A stretch of DNA of 64,000 nt from Serripes groenlandicus (taxonomy: Eukaryota; Mollusca; Bivalvia; Cardiida; Cardiidae), in the NCBI GenBank assembly GCA_031761405.1, contig JASEVX010000033.1, positions 1,543,918-1,607,917 on the forward strand, read 5' to 3'. The notes under the pieces are model-generated. The model was not told where the DNA came from and did not search any database. It saw only the letters and a program-made list of their open reading frames with translations. Shown here in pieces: positions 27,901 through 42,900 of this stretch. Both the position numbers and the translations under genes were made by a program. Each line of letters begins with the position of its first letter. Position 1 is the stretch's first letter.

Positions 27901-30900
27901 CCGTGAAAAATAATCCAACCGGAACGCAAACACGATATGTGCATCTACACTTGGTGGTGATCCTTCCTATGAAGTTTCATCAAATTCCAAAAAGCGGTCG
28001 CAGAGAAATAGCCCGGAAACGAAAATGTTACGGACGGACGGACGGAAGGACGGAAGGACGGACATGGGTAAAACAGTATACCCCCCCTTTCCTTCGGAAC
28101 GGGGGTATAATTAACCCTTCCAACGCCAAATTTCAAAAAGAAGACGATGTTCAAAATTGGATGACTCTATTTTTCATGCAAAAAGAGTTTGGGACTATTT
28201 TCATAACTAAATTGGAAATAATGCTAATTTTAGGTGAGACAGCTCATGACCAGCTCTCTCATCTGAATCTGTATTGTTAGTAGAAACATCAACAATGCCA
28301 TTAAAATTTGTGCCAAAAGAGTCAAATGAAGGTTTTAACCCATATCCTGGAACAACTTGTGTCATCACCAGTTACTTTTTACAAAATCTTACAGATTTAT
28401 GTAGATGTCTTTACTACACATTGATAAATGATTAGGAATAATGCATCTCAAAATTGGACAGAATCTGTTTTGCATTGTTTTTGCAGCAAGAGAAGTTTAA
28501 AAGTACATGTGCAGCATTAAGCTTTAAAGGTGGCTAAAACTGTTGCAAGTGAATAATCCAACTACAATGAACTGTAAACTAGAAATACTGTGAGCAAAGC
28601 TCACTAAAGAATACCCCCCGCTCCCCTCCCAAAGCATCGGATACATTGGTAAAGTTTCTACTTTGCTTATCTTCCCTTGGAAGAATCTGAGGAGAAAAAT
28701 CTTCCTTCATGCATATCTACATATAATGTGTAGCCTTCATATACAGTTTGACTCAGTAGTGCTTACAAGAAATGTAGAGGTATGTGCACAGGAGTCCCTC
28801 GCAGGCAACCTCTAAGTTGAATTATCTGCCCTTGGAAGAATCCGAGGCGTATGATCTTCCTTCATGCATATCTACATATGATGTGTAACCTTCATGTAAA
28901 GTTTGAACCAAATCCATTGAGCCGTTTAGGAGGAGTAGTGCTTACAAGAAATGTGGAGGTATGTGCACAGGAGTCCCTCGCAGGTAACCTCTAAGTTGAA
29001 TTATCTGCCCTTGGAAGAATCCGATACATATGATCTTCCTTCATGCATATCTACATATGATGTGTAACCTTCATGTAAAGTTTGACCCAAATCCATTGAG
29101 CCATTTAGGAGGAGTAGTGCTTACAAGAGATGTGGAGGTATGTGCACAGGAGTCCCTCGCAGGTAACCTCTAAGTTGAATTATCTGCCCTTGGAAGAATC
29201 CGAGGCGTATGATCTTCCTTCATGCATATCTACATATGATGTGTAACCTTCATGTAAAGTTTGAACCAAATCCATTGAGCCGTTTAGGAGGAGTAGTGCT
29301 TACAAGAAATGTGGAGGTATGTGCACAGGAGTCCCTCGCAGGTAACCTCTAAGTTAAATTATCTGCCCTTGGAAGAATCCGAGGCGTATGATCTTCCTTC
29401 ATGCATATCTACATATGATGTGTAACCTTCATGTAAAGTTTGAACCAAATCCATTGAGACGTTTAGGAGGAGTAGTGCTTACAAGAAATGTGGAGGTATG
29501 TGCACAGGAGTCCCTCGCAGGTAACCTCTAAGTTGAATTATCTGCCCTTGGAAGAATCCGAGGCATATGATCTTCCTTTATGCATATCTACATATGATGT
29601 GTAACCTTCATGTAAAGTTTGACCCAAATCCATTGAGCCGTTTAGGAGGAGTAGTGCTTACAAGAAATGTGGAGGTATGTGCACAGGAGTCCCTCGCAGG
29701 TAACCTCTAAGTTGAATTATCTGCCCTTGGAAGAATCCGAGGCATATGATCTTCCTTCATGCATATCTACATATGATGTGTAACCTTCATGTAAAGTTTG
29801 AACCAAATCCATTGAGCCGTTTAGGAGGAGTAGTGCTTACAAGAAATGTGGAGGTATGTGCACAGGAGTCCCTCGCAGATAACCTCTAAGTTAAATTATC
29901 TCCCCTTGGAAGAGTCCGAGGCGTGTGATCTTCCTTCATGCATATCTACATATGATGTGTAACCTTCATGTAAAGTTTGAACCAAATCCATTGAGCCGTT
30001 TAGGAGGAGTAGTGCTTACAAGAAATGTGGACATACGGACAGACGGACAGACGGACAGACAGGGTGATTCCTATATACCCCCCCAAACTTTGTTTGCCGG
30101 GGGGTATAATAACAGGTCTAGGTAGAGGAGCAACCCGGCAACACCCTCCCCCCCCCCCCCCCATCCTCAAATTGATGTTTCCTTTCCACCTTGGAGGCCT
30201 AATCCATTTTATTACATGGGTGTTTGAGGTCGAGGTCCCACATACAATAAATCTGCAGCAGACGACTTTGAAAACATCCAGGCAGAAACATGGAAACTCC
30301 TTATAAGGGAAACTTAAATTACTGAAAAGAGTTGAAAACTTTGTGGCAAAAGGAGAAATTGCTCGTTTTGAGCAATTTCTCCTTTTGTCAGAATGTTTTC
30401 AAAAGTCATCTGCTGCAGATGCGTCGGAAAGCGTCTATATGTGGGAAAGGGTTAAAGAATATTGACCCTTAGGCAACAAATCAGCATCAGACAACTTTGA
30501 AAACATCTAGGCCCTAATATGGAAAAGCTCTATAAGGGAATGTTTAATTATTGAAAATTCTCCTTTTGTATCAATGTTTTCAACTCTTATTCAAAAATGG
30601 TACTAATCAGTCGTTGAAACTAACTTTTAAAATTCACTGATACGCCAATCCTAAATGTTTGCTTATGTTATATATTACATGTAAAAAAAGAAACTGGCCA
30701 AATGAGATTTTTCACTGGTCCGACCCAAAAGTTACCGGCCACGGACCATTATAGGACCTCTACTTATTTTGCAGACTGCTACTTTGATTTATACAGACTC
30801 TTTTCAAAGTTGTCTTCTTTAGATTTGTTGCATGTGGGAAAGGGTATAACCTCAGAACATCTATATTTAGCCACCAGAAGAAATCTTCATTTCTTATTGA

Positions 30901-33900
30901 TCCATTTCCCCAAAGAGAACAACCTTTTTACTATTGACATTAAAACAGACGGACAGTGTCCAGCCTACTAATCATTGCTTTTGCTCAGAATCTCTCACCT
31001 TGTCACAAAAGTCTCTTCAAAATCATTCTGGAAATTCCAATCAAACAACAGCTCCTCGCCACCTTCCACCTCGGCCTTGACTTTCACATAATCGGGGGCC
31101 TGTATCAGCCAGGGAGACCTTGTAACCAAGGTGACGTTCACTATGGGAACAAACACTTCCCACATGGAGACGCACGACACATTGTTAAATACCTCCACCG
31201 TGATGTTGTAGTCTCCTGGTTCCCGGTAAACATAACCAAGGGAAACAATATAACTGTCATCAATCATACTTGTCAACATATCACTCAGATCTCTGGGACT
31301 CAATTCCCACTGGTTCCCATCTCCAAAGCTGATATTCACAGAAAATGGTAACTGTCCTATGATACTTATGATTATCTCAGTCTCTTTACCCAGTTGGTTT
31401 CCCGCAATTTCGAGCTGTGTTTTGTTCAAGGGGTGTTCAATCTGCTCCACTTTGAATTGTTTTTCAGCATGAACATGTTCAGAGATATCGTTCCAGGCTT
31501 CAACATGCAGTGTGTATATCCCTGGTACTTTAATTTCAATCTTAAACTGAAATGAAAATAAATATTCTAATATTAAATTATCAGTTATAAATCACTTTCC
31601 GCATATACCAGAATGTGTTTAAAAGTCATCTGCCGTAGATGCATCAAAATGTCTCTGCAAGAAGGAATGGTTAAAAGGGCATTGACCTGATTGTATCTAT
31701 GAAATTAAATGTCTTATCTACAGATTTATAAATCCAAAAGGGCCAGTATCATTCCACTGCCATTAGGCAAACATTAAATCTCCAAACAGCCCTGCCCCCT
31801 GGTGGCCATGTTTTTTTAGCAATCACCATGGCTTGAAGGAATCTCGTATGATGTCAACCATGGTACATTTCTGCAAAATTATTTGAAAATTGGCTAAATA
31901 GTTTGGTAGGAGAAGATTTTCACTAAAGCCAATAAAAGGCTAACAGCCCCGCCCCCCCCCCCTGGCAGCCATATTTTAAGACCAATCAAGACCAATCAAC
32001 TTGGCTTGGTGGAATCTGATAGTCACCCAAGGAACATTTCTACAAGATTATTTGAAAATCAAACTGACACTTTGAAGAAGATTTTTCACTATAGCCATAA
32101 AAGTCAAAATAGCCCCGCCACCTGGCGCACATGTTTTTTGACCAATCAAAATGGCTTGAAGGAATCTGATAGAGGGTCATCCAAGGAACATTTCTACTAA
32201 AATATTTGGGAATCGGCCAACCAGTTCAGGAGGAGAAGAATTTTTTTATTTTTTTTCGGTTGCCATGGAAATCAGAATTCTGCATGATCCCAAAAATTTG
32301 AAGGAATTCTGGTGAGGTCATTGAGAGGATGCTTCCTATGAAGTGTCATCCATCTCCTGACACAACACGAATATCGACCAAAAACATCAGCATCTATTGC
32401 ACAGAAAATGGGCAAGAACCATACAATCTAGGATTTGCTAAGTCCAAGGTAATTAATTAAGTTAACCCTTTCCCTCATATAGACGCTTTCTAACGCCTCT
32501 GCAGCAGACAGCTTTTTGAAAACATAGTGACAAAAGAAGAAATTGCTCAAAACAAGCAATTTCTCCTTTTGCCACAATGTTTTCCACTTTTAGTCATAGG
32601 TTATCCATTTAATTATAGAGATTTTCTATTTTTTGACAGAATCCAACTACCAGACACAAACCATAGTTATACCTGCAAGCACTGCCAAGAATACAAGCTG
32701 AAACACATTACCACAAAAGGGACAGTGGAGAATAACACAACATGTCTCTGTAAATTTTGATATAGAATACAACTATTCCTCCTTTTCCCATGACACCTTC
32801 TGCTAAAGGCTACAATAGTTATCATTATCAAGTTAAGCGTCAAATTTAATCTTAACCCTTTTCCACATACAATAAATCTGCAGCAGACGACTTTGGAAAT
32901 ATGGGGACGAAACTATAGAAAATCCCTATAAATGAGGGTATATTTACTGAAAAAGGTTGAAAACATTGTGGCAAAATGAGAAATTGCTCATTTTGAGCAA
33001 TTTTATTTCTTTTGTCACAATGTTTTCAAAAGGCATCTGCTGCAGAGGCATCAGAAAGCGTATGCATGTGGGAAAGGGTTAAAACAGGAAAGGTTCCTTT
33101 CAAATGGATTAAGTATATTAAGCATTTAAATCGAGACATAAAAGTTTTCCTTGTAAAGCAATTATATTTCCATTATTTTGATAAAGGCGTAATATTACAG
33201 GAAGACATTATACTCTGGAGAATCCCAGAAAGCATGCTGAAGGTATGTTTTTGTATTAACCCTTTCCCACACGCATTTTGACGCAATAGAGCAGACGACT
33301 TTGAAAACATTGTGGCCTGAGGTGAAATTGCTCATGATGAGCAATTTCACCTTGGCCACAATGTTATCAAATTTATTTAACAATTAGCTTAGTCTTTTAT
33401 GAGATTTTCAGGTTATTGTCACTATCATTTCAAAGTCGTCTGCTGCAGATTTGTTGTATGTGGGAAAGGGTTAAAAAGCAGGCTGCTAAATTGATTAGAC
33501 ATGTATCTGGAAAACGTTTAAATCTTTGTGTACCCGTCACTTCATTATTTCAGAGGATCTGCTGTGTTCGAGTAGTAGCGCCGGGGATTTGAAACAGGCG
33601 TCCTGGGTTCGATACCCAGTTATGGAAAGACAGCGGTCATGGTGGAGTGGCCCTAAGGCAAGGCACATTTCCTAGCCTAGTACTGTGGTTTGTTACCAAG
33701 GGATCATAATAAGTGAACTGTTCATAAATCATTATTTCATATATAACCCTTTCCCTCATATATACGCTTTCTAACGCCTCTGCAGCAGACAGCTTTTTGA
33801 AAACATAGTGACAAAAGAAGAAATTGCACAGAACGTGCAATTTCTCCCATTTGCCACAATGTTTTCCACTTTTTGTCATAGGTTATCCTTTCAATTATGG

Positions 33901-36900
33901 AGATTTTCTGTTTTGACAAAATACGTTCAAAGTCGTCTGCTGCAGAATTGTCGTATGAGGGAAAGGGTTAAGACTTGTTCATAAAATAATCATTATTTCA
34001 GATTTAAGACAATTGTTCAGGGGCTTTCGTAAGAGGTACATGTTTTTCCACACAATTTGTCTGTTATTCCAAAACTATACCCTATATTGTGGGTACTCAA
34101 TATTGTGAGATGATGTTCTTTTCCAGTACCAACAATATTCAGTTGAAGCCTATACCACATACAACAATTTTTTAGCAAGCGACTTTGATTATATCTAGGT
34201 AACATCAGGGCCTTGATGGACCTGGATAGCTTACCTGAGTAATGCAATGTGATGTCATGCCAACCACAATCACTCATACAGTAAAGTTAAGAGGACCAGT
34301 GTATAGTTCAATGCTGCCACAAATCAAAATAACCCTCACCCTATGTTGTCTGTCTTTTGTCAAATCAAAAGGTCACCAAAGAAATGTTTATGTACCAGCT
34401 AGTATTTCAAAATCAGACATTTATTTTCTTAAGAAATAATTTTCTAAATATCTGGTCATAAATAGTAAAAGCCCTGTTGGCCATGTCTTTTGACCAATCA
34501 ACATGGCCTGAAGAAATCAGGTAGAGAGGGTCACCCAAGGAACATGTCTACAAACTTATTTGACAGTCAGTCTGATACTTTCAGAGGAGAATATTTTAAT
34601 TGTTTTACCATAGCAATACAAGGCAGAACAGCTCTGTCCCTGATGTCTCTGTTTTCCAACCAATCAACATGACTTGACAGAATCTAAAATAGCCAGAGAA
34701 CATTTCTAAAAAATTATTTGGAAATTCTTTTGGAGGCAACTTATTTTTAAGTGTTTACTAAAGCCTTATATGGCACACAGTCCCACCTCTGGCAGCCTTG
34801 ATTTAATACCAATCAACAAGGCTTGTAGGAATCTTAAAGAGGGTCACCTAAGGAACATTTCTTGAACATTATTTGAAAATCTGCTACCTGTATTGGGGAA
34901 AGTTTCTCTTCTTTGGGTTGACATGGAAACCAAAATTCAGCATGTATAACAAACAAGAGGGCCATGATGGCACTAGATCGCTCACCTTAATTATACAATA
35001 TACTGCAATGCAAAACACATCAAGACAATTATTCTGAATGCAACCTCAACAGTGTTAACAAGATTTTCCTTCATTTGGCCTAGTAATCTATATTTTTTTA
35101 CCTGATATGACCCATATTCCAACATGGATTAGATATCATCAAGACAACATTCTGACAAAGTTTCAACTTGCTCAATGTAAAAAATGCGGCCTCCGGAGTT
35201 TGAACAATATTTCCCTTTAATGACCTTGTTTCTGACCCAATACAACCCATATTCGAACTGGACCTAGATATCATTCAGCTCAACATTCTGATGCGGCTTC
35301 TACAGTGTTAACAAGATTTCCCTTCAATTTGGCCTAGCGACCTAGTATCTGACCCAATATGACCCAAACTTGATCTAGAAATTTTTAAGACAAACATTCT
35401 GACAAAATTTTAAACCTCTGAAGCAAAAATTGCAGCCTCTAGAGTATTAACAAGATTTTCCTTCAATTTGACCTACTTTTTGACCCAACATGACCCATGT
35501 TAGAAATTGACTTACATATAATCAAGACAATCATTCTGATAAAGTTTCATCATGCTCAAGTTAAAAATGCAGTATCCAGTGTTAACAAGATTTTCCTTCA
35601 ATTTGGCCTAGTGACCTAGTTTCTGACCCAATATGACCCATATTCAAACTTGACCTTGACATTTTTAAGACAAACATTCTGACAAAATTTCAAACTGCTG
35701 AAACAAAAATTGCGGACTCTAGGGGGTTAACAAGATTCCTTCAATTTGACCTATAGTGACCTACTTTTCCTACGTTTTGACCCAACATGACCCATGTTCG
35801 ATCTTGACCTATATATCATCAAGACAAACATTCAAAGTTTCAACATGCTCAAGTTGAAAATGTGGTCTCTAAGTGTTAACAAGATTACCCTTCAATTTGG
35901 TCTAGTGACCTAGTTTTTGACCCGGCATGACCCATGTTCGAAATGGTCCTACATATCATCAAGACAAACATTCTGATAGTTTCAATATGCTCAAGTTGAA
36001 AATGTGGCCTCCAGAGTGTTAACAAGATTTCCCTTCAATTTGACCTAGTGACCTAGTTTTTGACCCAACATGACCCATATTCAAACTTGACCTAGAAATG
36101 TTTAAGACAAACATTCTGACAAAATTACAAACTGCTGAATCAAAAATTGCAGCCTCTGGAGTGTACACAAGATTTTCCTTCAATTTGACCTAGTGACCTA
36201 CTTTTTGAACCAACATGACCCATGTTCGAACTTGACCTACATATCATTTAGACAAACATTCTGATAAAGTTTCAATATGCTCAAGTTGAAAATGTGGCCT
36301 CCAGATGTTAACAAGATTTCCCTTCAATTTGACCCTAGTTTTTGACCTCATATGGCTCAGTTTCCAACTTGTCCAAGATTTGATGGAGATGAATGTTCTG
36401 ATAAAATTTCATGAAGATTTGATGCAAAATGTAGCCTGTAGAGTGTTAACAAGAGCAAATGTTGACAACGCAAGACGGCCGAACACAATGTGATCACAAT
36501 AGCTTACCTTGCACTTCGTGCATAGGNNNNNNNNNNNNNNNNNNNNNNNNNNNNNNNNNNNNNNNNNNNNNNNNNNNNNNNNNNNNNNNNNNNNNNNNNN
36601 NNNNNNNNNNNNNNNNNNNNNNNNNNNNNNNNNNNNNNNNNNNNNNNNNNNNNNNNNNNNNNNNNNNNNNNNNNNNNNNNNNNNNNNNNNNNNNNNNNNN
36701 NNNNNNNNNNNNNNNNNNNNNNNNNNGATGACAAAAAATCAGTAACAGACAACTTTGAAACCAATCATGCAAAAGATCATCCTCAGTACCCAGGCTATTT
36801 ATAAAATATATGATACCCTTAGCAAATTGGCTAGCGAAACTTCGTAAAGCATGCAACACTATTTTCTCCGTAACTACACTGTGATGTTTGTATCGCATGA

Positions 36901-39900
36901 GGTTTGTGTCATGCGGCCAATCAAGCAGCTGCATTTCACCTCATAAATTATTCACGAGTACGAGATTGTTACAGCCAATTTGCGCACGGTATCATATATT
37001 TTATGAATAGCCTGGGTACCGAGTAAGTCAAAAGAAGAAAATTCTCTGTAAATAAAAGTATAATATCGGAAAAAAAGTAAGAAACATTGTGTCAAAAGGT
37101 GAAATCATACTGTCTTTTATGGTAATTTTTCATATTTATGTGTTAATGTTTTCAAAGTGGTCTGCATGATGCCATTTTGTTGTATGTGGTAGGGGGAATT
37201 AGATGATTAAATGTGTAAAACATGTTTAATACCCACACAAATTCTACAAATTCTCAAAAAGAGAGGATTTGATCTTGTTGAAGTTTTAATCTTCAAACAA
37301 ATTCAAAGGGAATTTTCTATCTCTAATGGGTTATGAATAAAGAATAACATATTGCAGTGTGTAATCAACCCAGATGCTGACAAAATGATAAGATGAAGCC
37401 ACCGTGCTGCAATAGGGGCACTTTTACATCTTTCTTCCTTTTCCATCATGCAGAGACATTTTTATGCATCTGAAGTAGATGACTTTTGAAAACATTAGGG
37501 CAAAAGGAGAAATTAAAAAAGTAATTGTTTCATTTATATCAAAGTCATCTGCTGCTGATTTGTTGTATGTGAGAAAGGGTTAGTTATTAAAATCGAACAA
37601 TTTGTTAATCTTTCCTTAATTTATAATTAGACCATTGATTGGTTAGGAATTAACACTTTATGGAACGTTATCAAAATTTCTTGTTTTCCTGTATTTTAAG
37701 AGGAATAATTTTCAATTTAAGACCACAGAACTAAAAAGAAAGTCATAAGTGACCTTGACCTCTGACTGTGATGAATTATTTGAGATCATCTCATAATGGG
37801 GAACAAGTATTTCAAATTTGAGTATCCTCAGTGGTACGGTATAGCTATATGCCCTCAAAAGTTTTTTTTAAATATCTCCAAGCATATAAATAATATGACA
37901 AAATTTAACACTTACATACTCTCAGACTCATTTTGAAGCATCTGCAGCAGATGTTTGAAAACATTGTGGCGAAAGGAGAAGTTGCTCATAATGAGCAATT
38001 TTTCCTTTTGCTAGCAGGGGCGTAGCTGATTGTACGCAAAATACGCAGCTGTGTACACATTGTCTCCAGTACTCAAATCTTAAAAAGTTCAAATCTGTAA
38101 TAAAAACTTGACATGAGGTATAAAACAACCGATCTGACATGAAAGATTTGACGAAAAATGACGAATGCAACACATTTTACTATTTCAAAATTTCCTAGAA
38201 AACACGTTTATTTTACCATCAAGATCAGTCACATTTTGCTACTGAAATGCTTCCAGAAGTCACCACAGACGATATAGAGGGGAAAAGATATCACGGGGGA
38301 GCATGCCCCCGGATCCTAAAAGACTTGCGTACACACTATGTATACCCTAGCTACGCCGCTGGCTAGAATATTTTCAACTGGATCAATAATCCATCTTTCA
38401 TTTTTAAGATTTTTCCCATCATGCTTCAGAGTGGTCTGCTGCAGATTTGTTGTATTTGTGGAGAGGGTTAAACCTTTTCCCTCATACGACAATTCTGCGG
38501 CAGACGACTTGGAACGTATTTTGTCAAAACATAGAAAATCTCCATAATTGAATGGATAACCTATGACTAAAAGTGGAAAACATTGTGGCAAAAGGAGAAA
38601 TTGCACGTTTTGTGCAATTTCTTCTTTTGTCACTATGTTTTCAAAACGCCGTCTGCTTTAACCCTTTCCCTCATACGACAATTCTGCGGCAGACGACTTG
38701 GAACGTATTTTGTCAAAACATAGAAAATCTCCATAATTGAATGGATAACCTATGATTAAAAGTGGAAAACATTGTGGCAAAAGGAGAAATTGCACGTTTT
38801 GTGCAATTTCTTCTTTTGTCACTATGTTTTCAAAACGCCGTCTGCTTTAACCCTTTCCCCCATACGACAATTCTGCGGCAGACGACTTGGAACGTATTTT
38901 GTCAAAACATAGAAAATCTCCATAATTGAATGGATAACCTATGACTAAAAGTGGAAAACATTGTGGCAAAAGGAGAAATTGCACGTTTTGTGCAATTTAT
39001 TCTTTTGTCACTATGTTTTCAAAAAGCCGTCTGCTGCAGAGGCGTCCAAAAGCATCTATATGAGGGAAAGGGTTTAACTACATCATTCCAACACTGAGAC
39101 GACATGTCCATGTTTACATGAAAACATTGTCATCACTATTAAAAATTCAAGAATGCTTCATGGATATTTCAAGGATACGTTTGAGATTTTCAAGGACGGA
39201 AATGAAATAACCATTTAAACCATTTCCTGCAACTCCAAACAGTATTTGTTAACAATATATAGACATTTATTGTTTGCTTATCTTTAATACACATTTATAA
39301 AAAATATTCCAGTATACAGGGATAGATCTATTTCCAGGATATAGCCATGAGCTTTTAACCCTTCCTCACATACAAAAAATCTGAACCAGATGATTTTGAA
39401 AACGTTATGTCAAATATATGGAAATTCTTTAAATGAAAGAGCAATAATTATTGAGTCACAGTGAAAACATTGTAACAAAGGGAGAAAGAATGTTTTCAAA
39501 AGTTGATTGCTGCAAATGAGTCAAAATGTGTCTGCAGGTGAAAGGGTGAGTTACATATAGGATCTGAGAGTTGTCATTTCATATAAAGTTTTATTAAAAG
39601 AGTTCAAGAAATTTGTTATTAAGCAAGCCTCTGGCGAGCTCAATAACACATTTCTTGGACAAGTTTAATAAATACGGAATATTACGTTGCGGGAGCGATA
39701 AAAGGGTTCGTATTGCACAACAAGTAGCGTGGAAAAATCGATATCTTACGAGACTAAAGGTCAAGTAAGATATGGATTTTCCCACGCTACGAGTCGTCCG
39801 ATACGAACACATTTATCGGTCCCGCAACGTAATATTCCTTTTGTTATATACCTACAATATATGAAGAGCGTAAACACTAACAAATATACAGATTCAATAT

Positions 39901-42900
39901 ATCTTTTATTTGTGATACAATTTTGTAATCTTGAAAAGATGAATGGTAGATGAATATTTACTACAATACTTAGGCCACGCCCCTAGAAAGTATGCTAATA
40001 CGTAACAATAACGTACCAATAACATTGTCAAATTGAATTTCAATTGTTTTGTGGGAGAAAATAACAACATAATCTTTATTTGCGGGTTTTATTGAATTTG
40101 ATGCTAGGTTTTCGATACATACAATAGAAACAATTTTCCTAAATAGTACTGGTTGTCTGCATATTTAACTACGTAGCGCAGATTCAAAACGGAAACCTCG
40201 CTGAAAGTAGTCCGCGCACTGTCTGACGTCACAATCCTATATTTTCACCGGGTGTGGATACAGAATTTTAATCCGTCATGTCTGAACTGTGCATGTCAAT
40301 CTGCATGTATTTCCACCGGAAAATGTACAGGCATATAATAATACATTTTATGAAATGACAACGAAAATAGCTTTGGAAAACCCGATTTTCTTTTTTTGTG
40401 ATTCGTCATAATGAAATTTACCGGTTTAGGCACCAAAGTGACATGTTATGACGTTATGACCTCCAATCGCTGATGTGACATCATTTTCATAGTGATTCAG
40501 TCATGTTATATTACCCATGTTACATATAAAGAAATACCTAATGGGTATATTAAATCGGATACAAGCATTGTCATGTGATAAATCATTTTATTCAACTCAA
40601 AGCAATATTAGGGAAAAATATAGTCCAAGATTGTTTGATAATATTTATACACAATTAGCAAAATAATACCAGAATACAGGGATAGTTCTATTTCTAAGTT
40701 CTATTTCTAGGTTATCGGCATGTGCTTAAAAATATCAAGGACCTTTCAAGGCCTTGACCCTTTCCCACATCCAACAAATCTGCAGCAGACCACATTGAAA
40801 CATACCCTCAGAAAACAATCTGGCAAATGGAGAAATTGTTCATCCTCTGCTGCAGAGGAATTAGAAAGTGTCTATATGTGGTAAAGGGGAAAGAATTTTC
40901 AAAATTGAAGCATTTTTCCCCTGTTTACATGCCACAGTACAGGGTTAGAGGTGGTGTGTCAGTAAAATATTGCATCAAAGGCACATTATCAGCATCAGTT
41001 ATAGATTTATAATGGATAATTTAATGGTAAGTATCAACAGCTTAAACACTTTCCCACATACAAGAAATCTGCAGTAGACGATTTTGAAAACATCTAGGAA
41101 AAAACAAGAAAAATCTCTGTGAGTATTAAGTTAAATTTCCTGAAAATAGTTGAAAACATTGTGGTAAAAGGAGGAATTGCTCGTTTTTTGCAATTTCTCC
41201 TTTTGCCACAATATTTTCAAAAGTTGTCTGTTGCAGAGGTATCAGAAAGCATCTGTATGAGGGAAAGAGTTAAGGATTTATGATTGAAATTTTAATGGCA
41301 AGTATCAACAGTTTAACACTCTCATTGCCATTAATCTTAATGTGTTTACGATATTCTTATTTTATTTCTCTCAAACTTTGACTCCATGCAGACTGATAAC
41401 TTCTGAAGATATCATGGCAAAGGGAGAAGTTGTTCTGATTGTGCACATTTCTGCCTTAACCACATTGATTTCAAATCTATTTAATAATTATTCTTTCACT
41501 TATAGAAATTTTCCATCTTTTATTCTTGATGTTTTCAATGTCGTCTGCTGCAGATTTGTCATGGGTGGAAAAGGGTTAAAGCCACACTTTCGTTTGTTTT
41601 TTAAACTTTCCTACATGCCCCCGAAACACCTGCAGTGTACAGCATTTAGTAACAATTATTATGGCAAATAAAGAAATTGCTCACAAGCAGTTTTTGGTTT
41701 TAACACTATGGTTTTAGTTCCTTTTAATTCATTTTACAAGATTTTCAATACCTTTTGAAAAGGTTACCTATCTAAAGCTTGTTACCAAGTTAGACTTCTC
41801 TATAGCTAAAATCCTTTTAACCCTTTTTCTCATATAGGCGCTTTCTGACGCCTCTGCAGCATCCATTCAATTATAGAGATTTTCCATTTTTTGACAAAAT
41901 ATGTTCAAAGCCGTCTGCTGCAGAATTGTCGTATGAGGGAAAGGGCTAAACAGTAAGGACAAAAGAAAAATTTCTCACAATGACAGAAAGATTTTCCCAT
42001 GTTTCTCCATTTAGCATCCAAACTAAACTTGGTACCAAAGAGTGACTGTTTCCATATCAACATAATTGCCAACTCAATATCAATACTAAACACAAGAGAA
42101 AGTTGATGCAAGGCATCAATGTCGCCGGAAAAGACTGCATTGATTTATTTATGTATTCTGAAAATTAACGAAATGTGTACACATTTATCTTGGCTTAAAT
42201 TTAATTTTGCTGTTGTTACTTATTTAAATAATAGTATTCATTCATATAATTTCAATGTTTGTCAATCTTATTCGAATCACAAGGTAAATATCCTGGTATT
42301 GCTTTAAAGGGAGGTAATTTGAAGTAAACAAAAGTCTTCAAAAGGAGAAATATATCAGCATTACCGTCTACAGTTTAAATTGTTCTATTGTTTGTGGATT
42401 TACAAATGTTCTTTTTTTCTTATTTCTACATGTACAACGAAATATTGCGGCTTCTCTTTGACGCTTTGCATCAAACATTCGTCTTGTACTTGTCTAAAAT
42501 AAAATAATATCACTCGCTTTTTCATATCGAAATGCGCATGCGCGAAAATTGATGTTAAAGGTCACGAAACTACACAACAGAATAGGGTCTATATTTAGCT
42601 TAGAAACAGTTCCTACTTTAGATATTCATGGATTAACATTATTAAATGAATTCTACACAAATCAAGACATCTCTTTGAACATGAAAACAACATTTAGTAA
42701 GTTAAAATTGCTATTAAAAGGAGAATCCGAAATTGACCTCAATGATGACACATAAGAGTCTGCATTAGGGGGTGTTGGTTCACGTCTTGAAGGGACCACT
42801 TTTGTCTTCGTAAATAAGACAAAAAACTTAAATGCGAGTGAAATAAAAAAAACTGCAAACATTAAAAAATCGGAATATTTATTTCATTGTAGATGTGTCA

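Noticed and set aside
28577..30028. Regular repeats that might suggest a CRISPR array
   Set aside because: Units are 178-179 bp and repeat throughout with no unique spacers; the context is eukaryotic.
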